64,000 nt of DNA, from NCBI GenBank assembly GCA_964615375.1, contig CAZTOW010000043.1, positions 1 to 64,000 on the forward strand, in the 5' to 3' direction. The DNA is from CAZKWG01 sp964615375 (GTDB taxonomy: Bacteria; Myxococcota_A; UBA796; CAZKWG01). Below the pieces are notes generated by a model, which saw nothing but the letters and a program-made list of their open reading frames with translations, searched no databases and had not been told where the DNA came from. Position numbers and translations under genes: made by a program. Of the stretch, positions 34,560 through 43,792 are shown one piece after another (the stretch's first letter is position 1; each line of letters begins with the position of its first letter).

Positions 34560-37500
34560 TCATGTGATCCTCACCTTCGCTCCCTTAGCCACCTGCTCCA
34601 GCAGGCGCCTTCGGATCTCGACGACCAGGGCCTCGACCTCCTCGGCGCTGCTCACCTCGCGGTTTCGCAGCTCCAGGTCTACGCGCACGACCGGGCGGCG
34701 CTCGCGGCTGCTGCGGATCTCGTCGAGGTAGGCGACCGCGGACTCCTCGGCGCGGCGCAGGACGTCGCGGAAGCCCTCGCGCAGGCTGCGCAGCGGCGGC
34801 GCGCTGGCGTCGACACGGGTGTCGGTGATGGCCTCGAAGAGGGGGCGCAGGGCGCGGTGGGACTGGTCGCCGGTGAGGGTCTCGAAGCCCGGCAGCGCCT
34901 TGACCCGGGCCCGCGCGTCCTCGGACTGGGCCTGCTGGGCGTGGATCAGGGCGGCGCGGACCTGACGGTAGGCCGCGCGCAGACGCTCGGCGTCGGCCTC
35001 CAGCGGCTCCAGTTGGTCCCAGGGGGCGGGGCCGTGAAGGGCCTGCTCGAGCCGATCCCCCGCCTCGCGGACCTCGTCACGCTCCTCCCCGATCTCCCGG
35101 AGCTGGGCACGCTCGGTCGACAGCGCGCGTTGGGCCGCGATGAGGCGCTCCAGGACCTCAGCGGTGAGCGCGCGCCCCCACCGCTCCAGGCGTGCCAAGC
35201 CGTCGGTGATGAGGTCCAGATGGCGCCCCAGCTCTGCGAGGGTGGCCTCCGTGTGGCGGACCAGCCGAAAAACTGCCTCCAACGCAGCGAGCAGGGCAGA
35301 CATCTCGGCGCTGCGGTCGGCGCCGGGGACCGCGCGGAGGCGCTCCAGCAGCTCGCGTGTGCGCTTGATGAGCCCGGGGAACTGGCGGGAGATGCCCTCG
35401 GCGATCGCGTCGGAGTCCCGATCGACGGGGTGGCCGAGCTCCTGGAAGAGGTGGACCATGCGGGCGCGGAGCTGAGGGCTCAGGCCGCCGGTGCCGACGG
35501 GGAAGATCACGGCGCGCCGCAGCGGGGCGTCCCGCTCGAAGAGCTCGCGCACGCCCGGGTCGCGGATGGCGACGATCTCGGCGTCGTCCTCGGTCCGCAC
35601 GCGGATGCGCCCGCCGCGCAGGAGGCCGGCAAGGCAGGCCCGGATCACTGAGGCGGTGTAGCCGAAGGGCGGGCCGCCGAAGACCGCCAGCAGCGCCGCA
35701 CCCGACACGCCGCGCTCCCGCTCGATGTGCTCGAGGATGCGGCGGGGCACGACGCCTTGGCAGTTCGCGACGTAGCGACCGCCGTCCAGCGCGAGGATGC
35801 CGAGCTCGGGCGGCAGGAACCTGGGCGAGACCCCGGAGAGATCCCCGGGCGCCAGGAGCTGGGCGAGCTCGGCGGGGAGGAGCTGCGTGTTGACCAGGTG
35901 CGGGTAGAGGACCGGCAGCGCGCGGGCGCAGGCGCCGTTGACCGCGGCGATCAGTGAGCCGCCGAGATCGCGAGGGCGCAGCTCGTCACCACGAAAGTAG
36001 ACGCGCCCAGACATCAGGGCGGCCTCGCTGACCTCTCGCAGCCGCCGCTCGAGCTCGACACGACGGGCGCCCTCGGCGACCAGGAGCTGAGCGCGCGCGA
36101 GCGTCATCGACGCCTGTCGGGGCTGGTAGCGCTCGACCATGCGCAGGGATCGCGCGAGCTCCCGCGAGGCGTCCTCGACCGCGCCGACGTCGGCGCAGAC
36201 CCAGATCAGGCGATCCCGCAGGTCCTCGCTGCGCTTGAGCCAGACGCTCTGGGTCGCCTCGACCGCGGGAAGCAACCGCACGTCGACCGGCACGACGGCG
36301 CGCTCGGTTGACGGCGTCAGCGGGTGATCGGCGATGCGCCGGCCGTCGGAGAGGGTGGCGACCACGGGGAAGGGGCGGCCCTGATAGCGGGGGTTCTCCT
36401 TCCTGTCCCCCAGCACCTTCGACATGGCGTCGATGATGAGGGGCGCGCGCTCCTCGTGGGTGGGGTGGTGCGAGGCGCGCTCGTGCTCCCACTCCTCGCC
36501 GGCCGTGGACTGGATGGCCCAGCCGTGCCGCTCAGTGAATATGACCAGCGCGCTCGCGCGCAGATCCTCGAGGGCGAGGCCGACGTCCTCGACCATGGCG
36601 CCCCGGTCCACGGCGTCGTAGAGGCACTGCGCGACAAGCTCGGTGGAGGTCGGCAGGCTGTCCTGGAGGAGCTGGAGCAGGGCCACCGCCCGCGCGGCCC
36701 GGCCGGCGAGCGGTTTGTTGTGCTCAGCGCAATGGTGCAGGATTCTACCCATGGTGGTCTGGAGGTCCGCGTCCAGCGCGGTGTGCTGGACCTCGTAGAC
36801 CTCATCGAGAGTAACCAGTGATCCCAGTTTTCTGTCGGCCAGCCCCCGCTCGCGAAACAGCTCACCGAGGAGCTGGAGCAGCCCGCGGATGGTGTGGTCG
36901 TCCCCCTGCGAGCGGCTCGACCGGGTACGCAGCTCGCTGGTGATGCGCAGCAGCAGGTCAATCTGGCTCGGCAGCAGCGGGTAGACGTCGGCGAAGTCGT
37001 CGGCGCTGGCAGAGGCGCAGTCATAGGCGTAGAGCGCCAGCGCGGTGCGGTGGCGGGCGTACAAAGCGCGGAGCTGCTCGTGGGCCTCGGGGGTCTTCTG
37101 GAGCAGGCGACGGTGCACGACGTCGCGGATGTTCTGGTTGTCCAGGTGTACGCGCAGCCGAGGCGGGAAGCGGTCTTTTAGCTTGCCCAGCACGCTCATG
37201 TCGGCCTGGTCCTCGAGCTTCTGCTGCCCCGTGACCAGCAGCCAGACCCGCCCCCGCAGGCGGCTCCCCAGCTCGACGACCAGGGACTGCAGCGCGAGCA
37301 TGCGGTCGGCGAAGGCGCCGACATACTGGGAGACCTCGTCCACGACCAGGAAGAGGGTGCGCCCAGGCGCGCGGCGCGCCATCATCTCCGAGATGGCACG
37401 AACCGCCTCCTCCACGGAGGTGGCGGCCATGCCCGTGCCGGCCCGCGCGTCCACCCAGCTCATGGGGTCCGGGAAGGTCTCGGGCATGAGCGCGGAGAGC

Positions 37501-38171
37501 ACGCGGGAGAAGTGATCCTCGACCAGCGGGTCGGTCCGCATCTCCGACCAGGGGCGACCCAGCAGCGCTCCCGCCAGCGCCTCGAAGCGCGGCCAGTGGC
37601 CCGCCTTCTCCAGCTTGAGCTCGTAGTCGGCCACCCGCGGCTCGACGCTGTAACCCAGGCGTCTTTGCACCTGACGCAACAATGCGCCGTGAATGTGCTC
37701 GTCGTCGCGCGCGACCGCGCCGATGTCGAAGACCACGGCCATGGGGTCGACGCGGCGCTTCAGCTCTGTCCAGGCCTCGACCAGCTCGGCGGCGCGCGGC
37801 GACCGGTCTCGCGCCAGCCAGGCGTCGGCCAGAGGTCGCCCGTCCGGCAGGGTCACGCCGTCGAGAGACAGGCCCAACAGCTTGGCGAAGCTGGACTTTC
37901 CAGAGCCATAGAAGCCCGAGATCCAGCAGGCGGGGAGCTCGGGGCCGCCCTTGCGGTCCAGCGCGCCCGTGATGCCGGTCAGGAGGCGGACATACTGCTC
38001 GTGGATGCCGCTCGGGACACGCGCCCGCCGCGGATCGCCCTCGGGCCAGCCGCCCGTGATGATGTACTCGGAGACCTCGTCCGCGAGGCGCTCCGCGCTC
38101 TGCTCGTGAAAATACACGACGGGCGGGATGTCGCGGGTGATGTCGGACAGGAAGAGGGCGCGGATCGACAT
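34560..38171 (-). CDS. brxC: BREX ATPase BrxC (PglY-like)
   Basis: A 1203-residue protein of the DUF499/BrxC type. ACWISGFYGSGKSSFAKLLG carries Walker A (about residues 86-94), and GRTLFLVVDEVSQYVGAFAD carries Walker B with the catalytic Glu. The family start SIRALFLSDITRDIPPVVYF and the helical C-terminal half with coiled-coil stretches (ALSTERAQLREIGEERDEVR) are as expected, and the length is normal. BrxC is a core BREX component that forms large ATP-dependent assemblies. It follows brxB by 7 bases. Codon use and GC match the rest of the BREX genes. Confidence 0.92.
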   Translation of the reverse strand: MSIRALFLSDITRDIPPVVYFHEQSAERLADEVSEYIITGGWPEGDPRRARVPSGIHEQYVRLLTGITGALDRKGGPELPACWISGFYGSGKSSFAKLLGLSLDGVTLPDGRPLADAWLARDRSPRAAELVEAWTELKRRVDPMAVVFDIGAVARDDEHIHGALLRQVQRRLGYSVEPRVADYELKLEKAGHWPRFEALAGALLGRPWSEMRTDPLVEDHFSRVLSALMPETFPDPMSWVDARAGTGMAATSVEEAVRAISEMMARRAPGRTLFLVVDEVSQYVGAFADRMLALQSLVVELGSRLRGRVWLLVTGQQKLEDQADMSVLGKLKDRFPPRLRVHLDNQNIRDVVHRRLLQKTPEAHEQLRALYARHRTALALYAYDCASASADDFADVYPLLPSQIDLLLRITSELRTRSSRSQGDDHTIRGLLQLLGELFRERGLADRKLGSLVTLDEVYEVQHTALDADLQTTMGRILHHCAEHNKPLAGRAARAVALLQLLQDSLPTSTELVAQCLYDAVDRGAMVEDVGLALEDLRASALVIFTERHGWAIQSTAGEEWEHERASHHPTHEERAPLIIDAMSKVLGDRKENPRYQGRPFPVVATLSDGRRIADHPLTPSTERAVVPVDVRLLPAVEATQSVWLKRSEDLRDRLIWVCADVGAVEDASRELARSLRMVERYQPRQASMTLARAQLLVAEGARRVELERRLREVSEAALMSGRVYFRGDELRPRDLGGSLIAAVNGACARALPVLYPHLVNTQLLPAELAQLLAPGDLSGVSPRFLPPELGILALDGGRYVANCQGVVPRRILEHIERERGVSGAALLAVFGGPPFGYTASVIRACLAGLLRGGRIRVRTEDDAEIVAIRDPGVRELFERDAPLRRAVIFPVGTGGLSPQLRARMVHLFQELGHPVDRDSDAIAEGISRQFPGLIKRTRELLERLRAVPGADRSAEMSALLAALEAVFRLVRHTEATLAELGRHLDLITDGLARLERWGRALTAEVLERLIAAQRALSTERAQLREIGEERDEVREAGDRLEQALHGPAPWDQLEPLEADAERLRAAYRQVRAALIHAQQAQSEDARARVKALPGFETLTGDQSHRALRPLFEAITDTRVDASAPPLRSLREGFRDVLRRAEESAVAYLDEIRSSRERRPVVRVDLELRNREVSSAEEVEALVVEIRRRLLEQVAKGAKVRIT

Positions 38172-38178
38172 CGACCAC

Positions 38179-38820
38179 CTATTCGTAGACGCGCGGCCTG
38201 TAGTCGCGGTCGCTCTTCATGCGGCCCATGAACTCGAGGCCGCCGTCCGCTGCGCGAACGCCAGGGTACAACAAGACCACGGGGATGTTGCGGGTGTGGC
38301 CGTCCAGGTGCTTGAGCAGCGCCGAGGTGCGCGCGAACGGGTAGAGCGCGCCGGCCCGCCCCAGCACGACCAGCATCCGGTCAACCCGATCCGGATCCCG
38401 CCTCGCGTGCTCTTCAATGACGCGGATCACGTCGGCCGCCAGACCCTGCGGACCCTCGAGCTCGCGGACCACCTTCTCCTTGACATGGGCCAGCGCTCTC
38501 TCGGGATCACGCGCGGCCAGCGAGCGCTCTCGGGCGATGTGGGCCTTGAGCACGGGCTCTCCCAGTGCGCGGAGGCGCTCGAGCAGGAGCTCCTCCAGCG
38601 AGATCGGCACCACGACCCAACCGCCGTCGCTGAGCTCGGCGCTGAGGCGCCCTACCGCGCGCCGAAGCGGGTACTCCTCCTCAGGCGCGTAGAGCAGCAG
38701 GGCGAAGCGGTAATTCCTCATGGTGCTGATCTGCGGTCCCTCCTCGCGCAGCAGGTCTCGACGCAGCGCGGCCACGGCCGTCGCCAGACGGCCTCGCGTG
38801 GGCAGCGGGAGCTGGCTCAC
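38179..38820 (-). CDS. brxB: BREX protein BrxB (DUF1788)
   Basis: A 213-residue protein with the DUF1788 pattern: MRNYRFALLLYAPEEEYPLR near residue 34, a central WVVVPISLEELLLERL, the strand VDRMLVVLGRAGALYPFARTS, the NIPVVLLYPGVR segment, and the closing FMGRMKSDRDYRPRVYE, where the 'Y-R-P-x-x-Y' end is typical. BrxB is a small core protein of several BREX types with no known enzymatic activity. Start and stop sit 4 bases inside brxA and 7 bases before brxC, as in other BREX operons. Confidence 0.9.
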   Translation of the reverse strand: MSQLPLPTRGRLATAVAALRRDLLREEGPQISTMRNYRFALLLYAPEEEYPLRRAVGRLSAELSDGGWVVVPISLEELLLERLRALGEPVLKAHIARERSLAARDPERALAHVKEKVVRELEGPQGLAADVIRVIEEHARRDPDRVDRMLVVLGRAGALYPFARTSALLKHLDGHTRNIPVVLLYPGVRAADGGLEFMGRMKSDRDYRPRVYE

Positions 38821-39620
38821 GCGGCCCCCGAGGCGGCCAACATGCTCGCCCAGCTCCGCAGATCGGCGTGCCGCCAGCTCAGCTCGACGACGCCGCCGAG
38901 GCGGTGCAGGTGGACCTCCGAGGAGGCGCGCAGCCGCGCGTCGAGGGCAGACCCGCTGAGCCCCACGGAGCGCAGGTAGGGGTTGTCGAGCAGCGAGCCC
39001 TCGATGCGCACCCCCCTGAGGAGGTAGAGCAGATAGAACAGCGCGCGATCGGGCACGGTGGGCACGCCGAGAGGTCGCGGATCGCGGCTGGAGAGCACCA
39101 GCCCCGCCTCATGCGCGGCGCTCAGCAGCTTGCTGGCGAACTGCATGCTTGTCGCCACGCCCCAGGTGGGCGAGCCCTGCGCGCGGACCCACTCGACCAC
39201 CGCGTCACGCTCGACGCGGGCGCCAGGTACCGCGCGCATCGACGGGAGGAGAGCCCCGGTGAAGGAGCGATACAGGGGGTCGGAGAGCTGGAGGTGCCAG
39301 TGGCAGACCAGCGTGGCCTCCTGCAGGTCGATGTCGTCCCAGCGCTGCAGGACGGACATCGACGGAGGGAAGGCGTCGAAGCGGGCCCGCATGTTCTGCA
39401 TCAGCAGCTCGACGCGGCTGAGGCTGCGGTCGCCAAACCACCACTCGGAGTAGGCGCGCTCGGCGCTCACGCGCTCGCCCGTCGGGTCAGCGTGCCGCCA
39501 CCAGGCGCGGCAATGATCGACCTCAAGCGCAGCTCGGAGAATACGAGTATGAAGCTGGGTCTCTTCGACGGGTCGGGGGTCCACCCGCAGGGGCTCCTCG
39601 GGCCTGGAGGGTGCCATCAC
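38817..39620 (-). CDS. brxA: BREX protein BrxA (DUF1819)
   Basis: A 267-residue protein of the DUF1819/BrxA family, recognised from its position directly before brxB and from the helical layout with RVELLMQNMRARFDAFPPSM, ATLVCHWHLQLSDPLYRSF, ATSMQFASKLLSAAHEAGLV and the C-terminal winged-helix-like block ending in LSWRHADLRSWASMLA. BrxA binds DNA in the systems studied. The ATG at 39620 overlaps the brxE stop by 4 bases and the stop overlaps brxB by 4. The two initial Met codons leave the start uncertain by one codon. Confidence 0.85.
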   Translation of the reverse strand: MMAPSRPEEPLRVDPRPVEETQLHTRILRAALEVDHCRAWWRHADPTGERVSAERAYSEWWFGDRSLSRVELLMQNMRARFDAFPPSMSVLQRWDDIDLQEATLVCHWHLQLSDPLYRSFTGALLPSMRAVPGARVERDAVVEWVRAQGSPTWGVATSMQFASKLLSAAHEAGLVLSSRDPRPLGVPTVPDRALFYLLYLLRGVRIEGSLLDNPYLRSVGLSGSALDARLRASSEVHLHRLGGVVELSWRHADLRSWASMLAASGAA

Positions 39621-40198
39621 TCCTCCTCAGGCTTCAACTGGAGGTAGGGCATCGGCCAGGCGTCGGCCAGCGGGAGCAGCGCGGCCGTGAGGCGCGTCAC
39701 GCGCAGCTCGGGGGCCACCGGGGGCTCACCCAGGAGCCGACGGCCGATTGGGGTCAGCTCGTGTCTGGCGGAGCCCAAAGACTCCAGCCAGCTCGTGAAT
39801 GCCGAGCGACTCCAGGGGCGCGCCGTGAGGGCGGCGAGCTCAGGCAAGGCCTCCTCAGGAGGGCGGCCGGAGCGCTTCAGCTCGCGCAGGTGGTCGTCGA
39901 GGCGCTCGTCCAGGCGATAGCCGAGGTGAAAGAGCGTGATGATCTCGTCGGGATCGGCGGAGCGCTCGCGCAGCGCCTCGTCCTGACGGCGCGCCGCCTC
40001 GCGAGCGCCCTGGAAGACCACCCATGGCCAGGTGCGCGGCAGGACATCGCGAAAGAGCGCCTTCCCCCCAAATTCATCCACCAGCGCCGTCCGCCACCAG
40101 CCCAGCCGAGGCGGATCGGTGTCCGCCTCACCCGCCCACGCGACGGCGAGCTGGTGCGTCAGAAGGGCGTCGAGGGTCGAGCGGGGGATCGAGGACAT
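39617..40198 (-). CDS. brxE: BREX protein BrxE (type 6 marker)
   Basis: A 193-residue protein at the head of the operon, in the position and with the size of BrxE, the gene that marks BREX type 6. Features: LLTHQLAVAWAGEADTDPPR, GWWRTALVDEFGGKALFRDV and the aromatic RTWPWVVFQGAREAARRQ at the N-terminal side, and a hydrophobic C-terminal PLADAWPMPYLQLKPEEE. No enzymatic motif is visible. GGAGG lies 8 bases before the ATG, which supports this start. The assignment rests partly on gene order (brxE-A-B-C-pglX-pglZ-brxD-brxHI), and that order is complete here. Confidence 0.85.
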   Translation of the reverse strand: MSSIPRSTLDALLTHQLAVAWAGEADTDPPRLGWWRTALVDEFGGKALFRDVLPRTWPWVVFQGAREAARRQDEALRERSADPDEIITLFHLGYRLDERLDDHLRELKRSGRPPEEALPELAALTARPWSRSAFTSWLESLGSARHELTPIGRRLLGEPPVAPELRVTRLTAALLPLADAWPMPYLQLKPEEE

Positions 40199-40603
40199 TC
40201 AGGGGGCCTCCGAGGTCGTCCTGTTCCCCTAACATGGCGGTGATCGGGCTGGCGCGATGGAGGTGGGTGAAGGCGGAGCGTGGCTGACGGGCTGGGCTAC
40301 GTAGAGTCGCCGGTATGCGTGGACGTGGCGGTCGGTGTCGCGGCCCCCGCTGCCGTGAAGGTGGCGCCCCGCTGGCGGGCCACATGGGATCGACAAGGGG
40401 GTGCGGATCGGAAGTGCGCGTGCTTCTCAGCGTTCGCCGTACTTCGGGTCGAGGATCGGCAGTTGGGCTGATGGGCTCGGCAGTGTGGCGGCAGTGGCTC
40501 CCGAGCGTCGCGCCACTGTCGCAGCAGCGCCCAGATCGGGAGCGCGCCCGGGGCGTCGAAGCCCCGGGCACGCTATTGTGGGCAGGTCCTTTGGGCTCGG
40601 CCT
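40199..40603. promoter_or_regulatory. 405-base gap before brxE, probable BREX promoter region
   Basis: No convincing gene is seen. The stretch must hold the promoter of the 20-kb BREX operon on the minus strand, but I cannot point to a confident -35/-10 pair; the DNA is GC-rich throughout. A strong GC hairpin (40546-40569) sits at the far end, just after the stop of the small gene at 40604-41020. It probably separates that transcript from BREX. Confidence 0.4.
40546..40569 (-). terminator. GC-rich stem-loop after the small gene
   Basis: gcccggggc (40546-40554) and gccccgggc (40561-40569) form a 9-bp perfect stem around a 6-base loop, 35 bases beyond the stop of the minus-strand gene at 40604. 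No T-run follows on either strand, so if it stops transcription it does so weakly or with help from Rho. It could also stabilise the 3' end of the message. Confidence 0.4.
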
Positions 40604-41020
40604 CTACTCCATGCCTTCAGGACCGGCGACCGGCGCGTCTGCGTCGGTCGCTGCTTCGACCTTGCCCAGCCGGGCGCGGAGGTAGGCCATGGCCTTCGCC
40701 TCCAGTGCCGGGTCCGCGTCCGGGTGCTCGGCCAGGACGACGCGCAGCTCGGCGAAGGCGTCGCCCTCGCCGGTGTGCTCGTCGATCAGCTCTTCGACCA
40801 GCGCCTCGACGCGGCCTCGGCTGCGCAGGACGGGGGCAGGGTCGGGCTCCTCGCCGTTGGCGATGGCGACCACGAAGCGGTGGACAGTGATCGCATGATC
40901 TTCGGCCGCGCGACGGAGGGACTCCGCCGCCTGTCGCTGCTGCTCGGCGGTGGTGTAGATCGCGGACAGCGCGGTTCCGCGCTCCAGGGAGGGGCGGGGT
41001 ACGGGATCGAGAGAGGACAT
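40604..41020 (-). CDS. small acidic protein of unknown function
   Basis: A 138-residue, mostly helical and acidic cytoplasmic protein (SAIYTTAEQQRQAAESLRRA, VEALVEELIDEHTGEGDAFA, AKAMAYLRARLGKVEAATDA). The ATG at 41020 has GGAG five bases upstream, and codon use from there on is that of a real gene, whereas the sequence before it is not. It lies between the BREX operon and the regulator at 41610, on the BREX strand. The 11-bp repeat array starts 330 bases upstream of it. No family is recognised; a regulatory or small accessory role is possible. Confidence 0.55.
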   Translation of the reverse strand: MSSLDPVPRPSLERGTALSAIYTTAEQQRQAAESLRRAAEDHAITVHRFVVAIANGEEPDPAPVLRSRGRVEALVEELIDEHTGEGDAFAELRVVLAEHPDADPALEAKAMAYLRARLGKVEAATDADAPVAGPEGME

Positions 41021-41353
41021 CGAGACTCCATGCTCGCGAGAGGGTCGTCCGTGAGCGCGAGCGGGCTCGTGGACGCGGTGGCCAGAGGGCTGGACACCGA
41101 GATTCCACGAGGTGGTCAACCCCGGAGAACCTGCTTTGCAAAAGGCATACCAGGGGGTGTGGGTGTCAACGGGCATGGGCGCGGGTGGACGGTCGGCACG
41201 GGCCATAGCTGCGTGAGACATGGCGTTGAATAGCCGTTGTTGGGCCTTTGGCTGGCAGTTGGTGTCTGCACATGGAATAGCGGCGACGTGGTGCGCATGG
41301 TCAACTTGCGCGGCGCGCTCAGCGGGTTGGGGTCTCCTGGAAGCTGGCCACCG

Positions 41354-41487
41354 GACATGTCATGCCAGGTCGGTCCACTCCGCTGCGCGGTATGGGCCGC
41401 CTTCCCCGATCATTCACCCGACATGACATGGTCGGTGACATGACATGCCTGCCGACATGACATGGGGCCCGAAGCGGACATGACATG
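41354..41487. repeat. array of 11-bp gacatgacatg repeats in the regulator/BREX intergenic region
   Basis: Four identical copies of gacatgacatg occur at 41420-41430, 41437-41447, 41454-41464 and 41477-41487, spaced 17, 17 and 23 bases. A variant gacatgtcatg lies at 41354-41364. Each copy is itself a tandem of gacat. The array lies 123 bases before the regulator gene at 41610, in a 589-base gene-free stretch (41021-41609) between two divergent genes. It looks like a multi-site operator for a helix-turn-helix regulator, less likely iterons. The rest of this stretch shows an AT-richer segment at 41517-41565, a likely promoter for 41610. Confidence 0.7.
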
Positions 41488-41609
41488 GCCGGCGCCGCCG
41501 TGAGCAGCGGGTTCAGTACAGTAAACGCCATGTTACTATTTTGGAACACGTTGTAATCGACAAGCCCGGCGCGCCATGGGATGCTCGGACCGTGACTACC
41601 GGAGCCCCC

Positions 41610-43109
41610 ATGTCCCTGCCCACCCTCAACGCCGCCCTCAGCACGCTGCACGACCGGCTCGGCCCGCTGCCCTACCAGATCTACGACGCGCTCCCGGACG
41701 AGCTCACCGAGCGGCAGGCCGCGTTGCTCCTGCTCGCCGAGGAGCCCTCGGGCGGCCTGGCGATCTTCCGGCTGAGCGATGAGCAGGCCGAGCAGGAGGC
41801 CGCCGTAGAGAAGGTGCTCCGCGACACCGCGATGTCGCTCTGCCCGGGGCTGGTGCGCGGCTTCGAGATCGTGGCGCTCCAGGGAGGGTCCTGCGCGATC
41901 GTGTTGCTGGCGCCGATGCCCTCACTGGACCACTGGACGGGCGCGTGCGACCTGCGCCCCGTGCTCGGTACAGGGGTCGACAACTTCGAGCACTTCCTGC
42001 TCGACCATGCGCCTGAGGACGCCACAGATGACGAAGTTGACGCGATCCCAGACCTGTGGGACGAGCATGACCGGGCGCTGGTCTCGCTCGGCGCGCTGTT
42101 CCCCTGGCGCAGCGAGCTGCTCGCGACCGTGTCCGGGCTGCTGACCTACGGCGACGACGCGCACGAGCACCTGCCCGGCCAGCGCCTCGTGTCGCGGAAC
42201 GGCCGAACCACGGACTCCAGGTTTGGCGACATCGGGAACCTGTGCGAGCACGGTCGCGAGGTGCTCCATTGGAACGGCGGGCTGCCTCGGCGGCTGGGGA
42301 CCGCGCTCCTGGTGAACGCTTTCGCGCTGCGGCGCTGGAACCAGGACGATCCGGGCGGGCCCGTGGTGATCGAGGCCGACGAGGGCGCGATCTCCGTCTC
42401 CGCGCCGGGCACGACGCTGACCGACTGGCGGGCCCGCGAAGGGCGGCGGCCCAACCCGCACCTGGACGGTCTGCTACGGCGCCTGGAGATCTGGAAGGGG
42501 CCGATGCTGGACCTGCGCACGATCCAGCAGGAGCTTCGTCGCGTGGGGCTGCCGCCGCTGAGCGTCGAGGAGGAGGCGGACAAGGTGGTGTTTGGGTTGC
42601 GCGCCTCGGCAGAGGTAGTGGCGGCGGCGCGGGCGCTGGACGTGTGGCGGGACGAGGACGCGGGGCTGGTCGCGAGCGCAGCGGTCCAGGATCGTGGCGC
42701 GAAGACGAGCAAGGCGCTCAATGTGCTCCCGGCGAGCGGGCGCCAGGTCACGGTGGCGGCGGTCCGGCCTCGACCGCAGACGAGCGATGGCCTCGCAATG
42801 CCATCGCTCACGCCCGTTCCGGTCGTCGCGAGACCGACGAGCCCTGCCCCTGCGCGTCCTGGACGAAGCCCTGTACAGACCACTCGGCTGCGCGCCCCAC
42901 CCCGGCTCTCCGCCGAGGCCCGCGCCGCCCAGCTCCTCGCGCTCCTCCACGCCGAGCCCGACGCGCTCACGCGCCACCAGATCGAGCACACCCTGGCCTG
43001 GTCGCGCTCGACGACCCGGGCCGTGCTCGCCGCCGTGGTCGCCGATGGGCGCGTGGCGCTGGAGGCCACCTCGCCGAGATCACCCCACCAGCGGTATCGG
43101 GTGGCGTAG
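41610..43109 (+). CDS. AlbA/RecG-like ATP-binding protein with C-terminal winged helix
   Basis: A 499-residue protein. The centre carries RRLGTALLVNAFALRRW, a match to the HATPase-like part of Schlafen/AlbA regulators (usually ALxEALVNAxxHRxY), then GPVVIEADEGAISVSAPGTT, the beta-hairpin with the conserved 'I-x-x-x-P-G-G/T' ending. The N-terminal AlbA motif is not obvious. The C-terminus has a winged-helix unit (RAAQLLALLHAEPDALTRHQ, LAWSRSTTRAVLAAVVADGR). Proteins of this kind often regulate defence islands. GGAG lies 5 bases before the ATG. It faces away from the BREX operon and the repeat array precedes it, so it may regulate itself and the neighbouring genes. Confidence 0.6.
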   Translation: MSLPTLNAALSTLHDRLGPLPYQIYDALPDELTERQAALLLLAEEPSGGLAIFRLSDEQAEQEAAVEKVLRDTAMSLCPGLVRGFEIVALQGGSCAIVLLAPMPSLDHWTGACDLRPVLGTGVDNFEHFLLDHAPEDATDDEVDAIPDLWDEHDRALVSLGALFPWRSELLATVSGLLTYGDDAHEHLPGQRLVSRNGRTTDSRFGDIGNLCEHGREVLHWNGGLPRRLGTALLVNAFALRRWNQDDPGGPVVIEADEGAISVSAPGTTLTDWRAREGRRPNPHLDGLLRRLEIWKGPMLDLRTIQQELRRVGLPPLSVEEEADKVVFGLRASAEVVAAARALDVWRDEDAGLVASAAVQDRGAKTSKALNVLPASGRQVTVAAVRPRPQTSDGLAMPSLTPVPVVARPTSPAPARPGRSPVQTTRLRAPPRLSAEARAAQLLALLHAEPDALTRHQIEHTLAWSRSTTRAVLAAVVADGRVALEATSPRSPHQRYRVA

Positions 43110-43163
43110 ATCCGTTCCATACCCTGATCCTTTTCAGTTCTACAATCAAATCATGAGGCCCCG
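43110..43163 (+). promoter_or_regulatory. possible promoter of the XRE gene
   Basis: This is a short AT-richer gap. TACAAT at 43141-43146 is a good -10 match, and TTCCAT at 43115-43120 is the nearest -35 candidate with a rather long spacer. A transcript from here would have a very short leader before GAGG and the ATG at 43164. Confidence 0.35.
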
Positions 43164-43748
43164 ATGTCCCTTCAATCCCCCCGGTCCCTGGACCAGCTCG
43201 ACCCCACCTCTGAGTCCGAGGGCGAACTCCGCCCTCTCGGCGACGCCGCCTTCTACTGGCGCTATCGCCCCGAGTTCGGCGCCTGGCTCCGCGCTGCCCG
43301 CGAGGCCCGCGGCCTGACCCTGCGAGCCGCCGCCGCCGAGTTGGACATCTCGTTCACGACGCTGCAGAAGTTCGAGGTCTCCGGCCGGAACAAAGCTCCC
43401 TCGCTGGCGTTGCTCCAGCGGATCGCCACCCTGTACGGACGCCCGCTCGGCGAGGTCTTGGAGGAAGCTGGCGTCGAGGTCGCGCTGCCGCCCGACGTGT
43501 ACGCCGACGTCAACCGCGATGACGCCTTCGCCGCTCTGGTCCTCTTCCCGGCGCTCCGGCCGACCCGCATGGATCCGGCGTGGTTGGACTCGTTCCCGTC
43601 TGTTCACAAACAACAGTGGGTGGAGTTCGCGCTGCGGCTGGAGAGCCATCTGGCGGCGGGCGGGGTGTCCGTGAGCGAGATCCTTCGGCGGGGGGTCAAG
43701 AGCCCCGAACACGAAGGCGAGGCAGGTGAGGGTAGCGAGCAGACCTGA
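43164..43748 (+). CDS. XRE-family transcriptional regulator
   Basis: A 194-residue protein with a Cro/C1-type helix-turn-helix at about residues 33-95: FGAWLRAAREARGLTLRAAA, AELDISFTTLQKFEVSGRN (recognition helix region) and LALLQRIATLYGRPLGEVL. The C-terminal 100 residues are of unknown fold and end in an acidic tail. It lies 54 bases after the AlbA-like gene and probably shares its role in controlling island genes. Its operator could be the 11-bp repeat array or the 34-bp palindrome; neither is proven. GAGG precedes the ATG at 43164. Confidence 0.85.
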   Translation: MSLQSPRSLDQLDPTSESEGELRPLGDAAFYWRYRPEFGAWLRAAREARGLTLRAAAAELDISFTTLQKFEVSGRNKAPSLALLQRIATLYGRPLGEVLEEAGVEVALPPDVYADVNRDDAFAALVLFPALRPTRMDPAWLDSFPSVHKQQWVEFALRLESHLAAGGVSVSEILRRGVKSPEHEGEAGEGSEQT

Positions 43749-43792
43749 GGGATGACCACGACAACGGCGAGGCCGATCAGGAGGACACCACC

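Noticed and set aside
40280..40571. Small open frames in the brxE upstream gap
   Set aside because: They have no ribosome site, unnatural composition and mutual overlap on both strands.
41354..41487. CRISPR array
   Set aside because: The repeats are only 11 bp with spacers of 6-12 bases and no cas genes; they fit an operator array instead.
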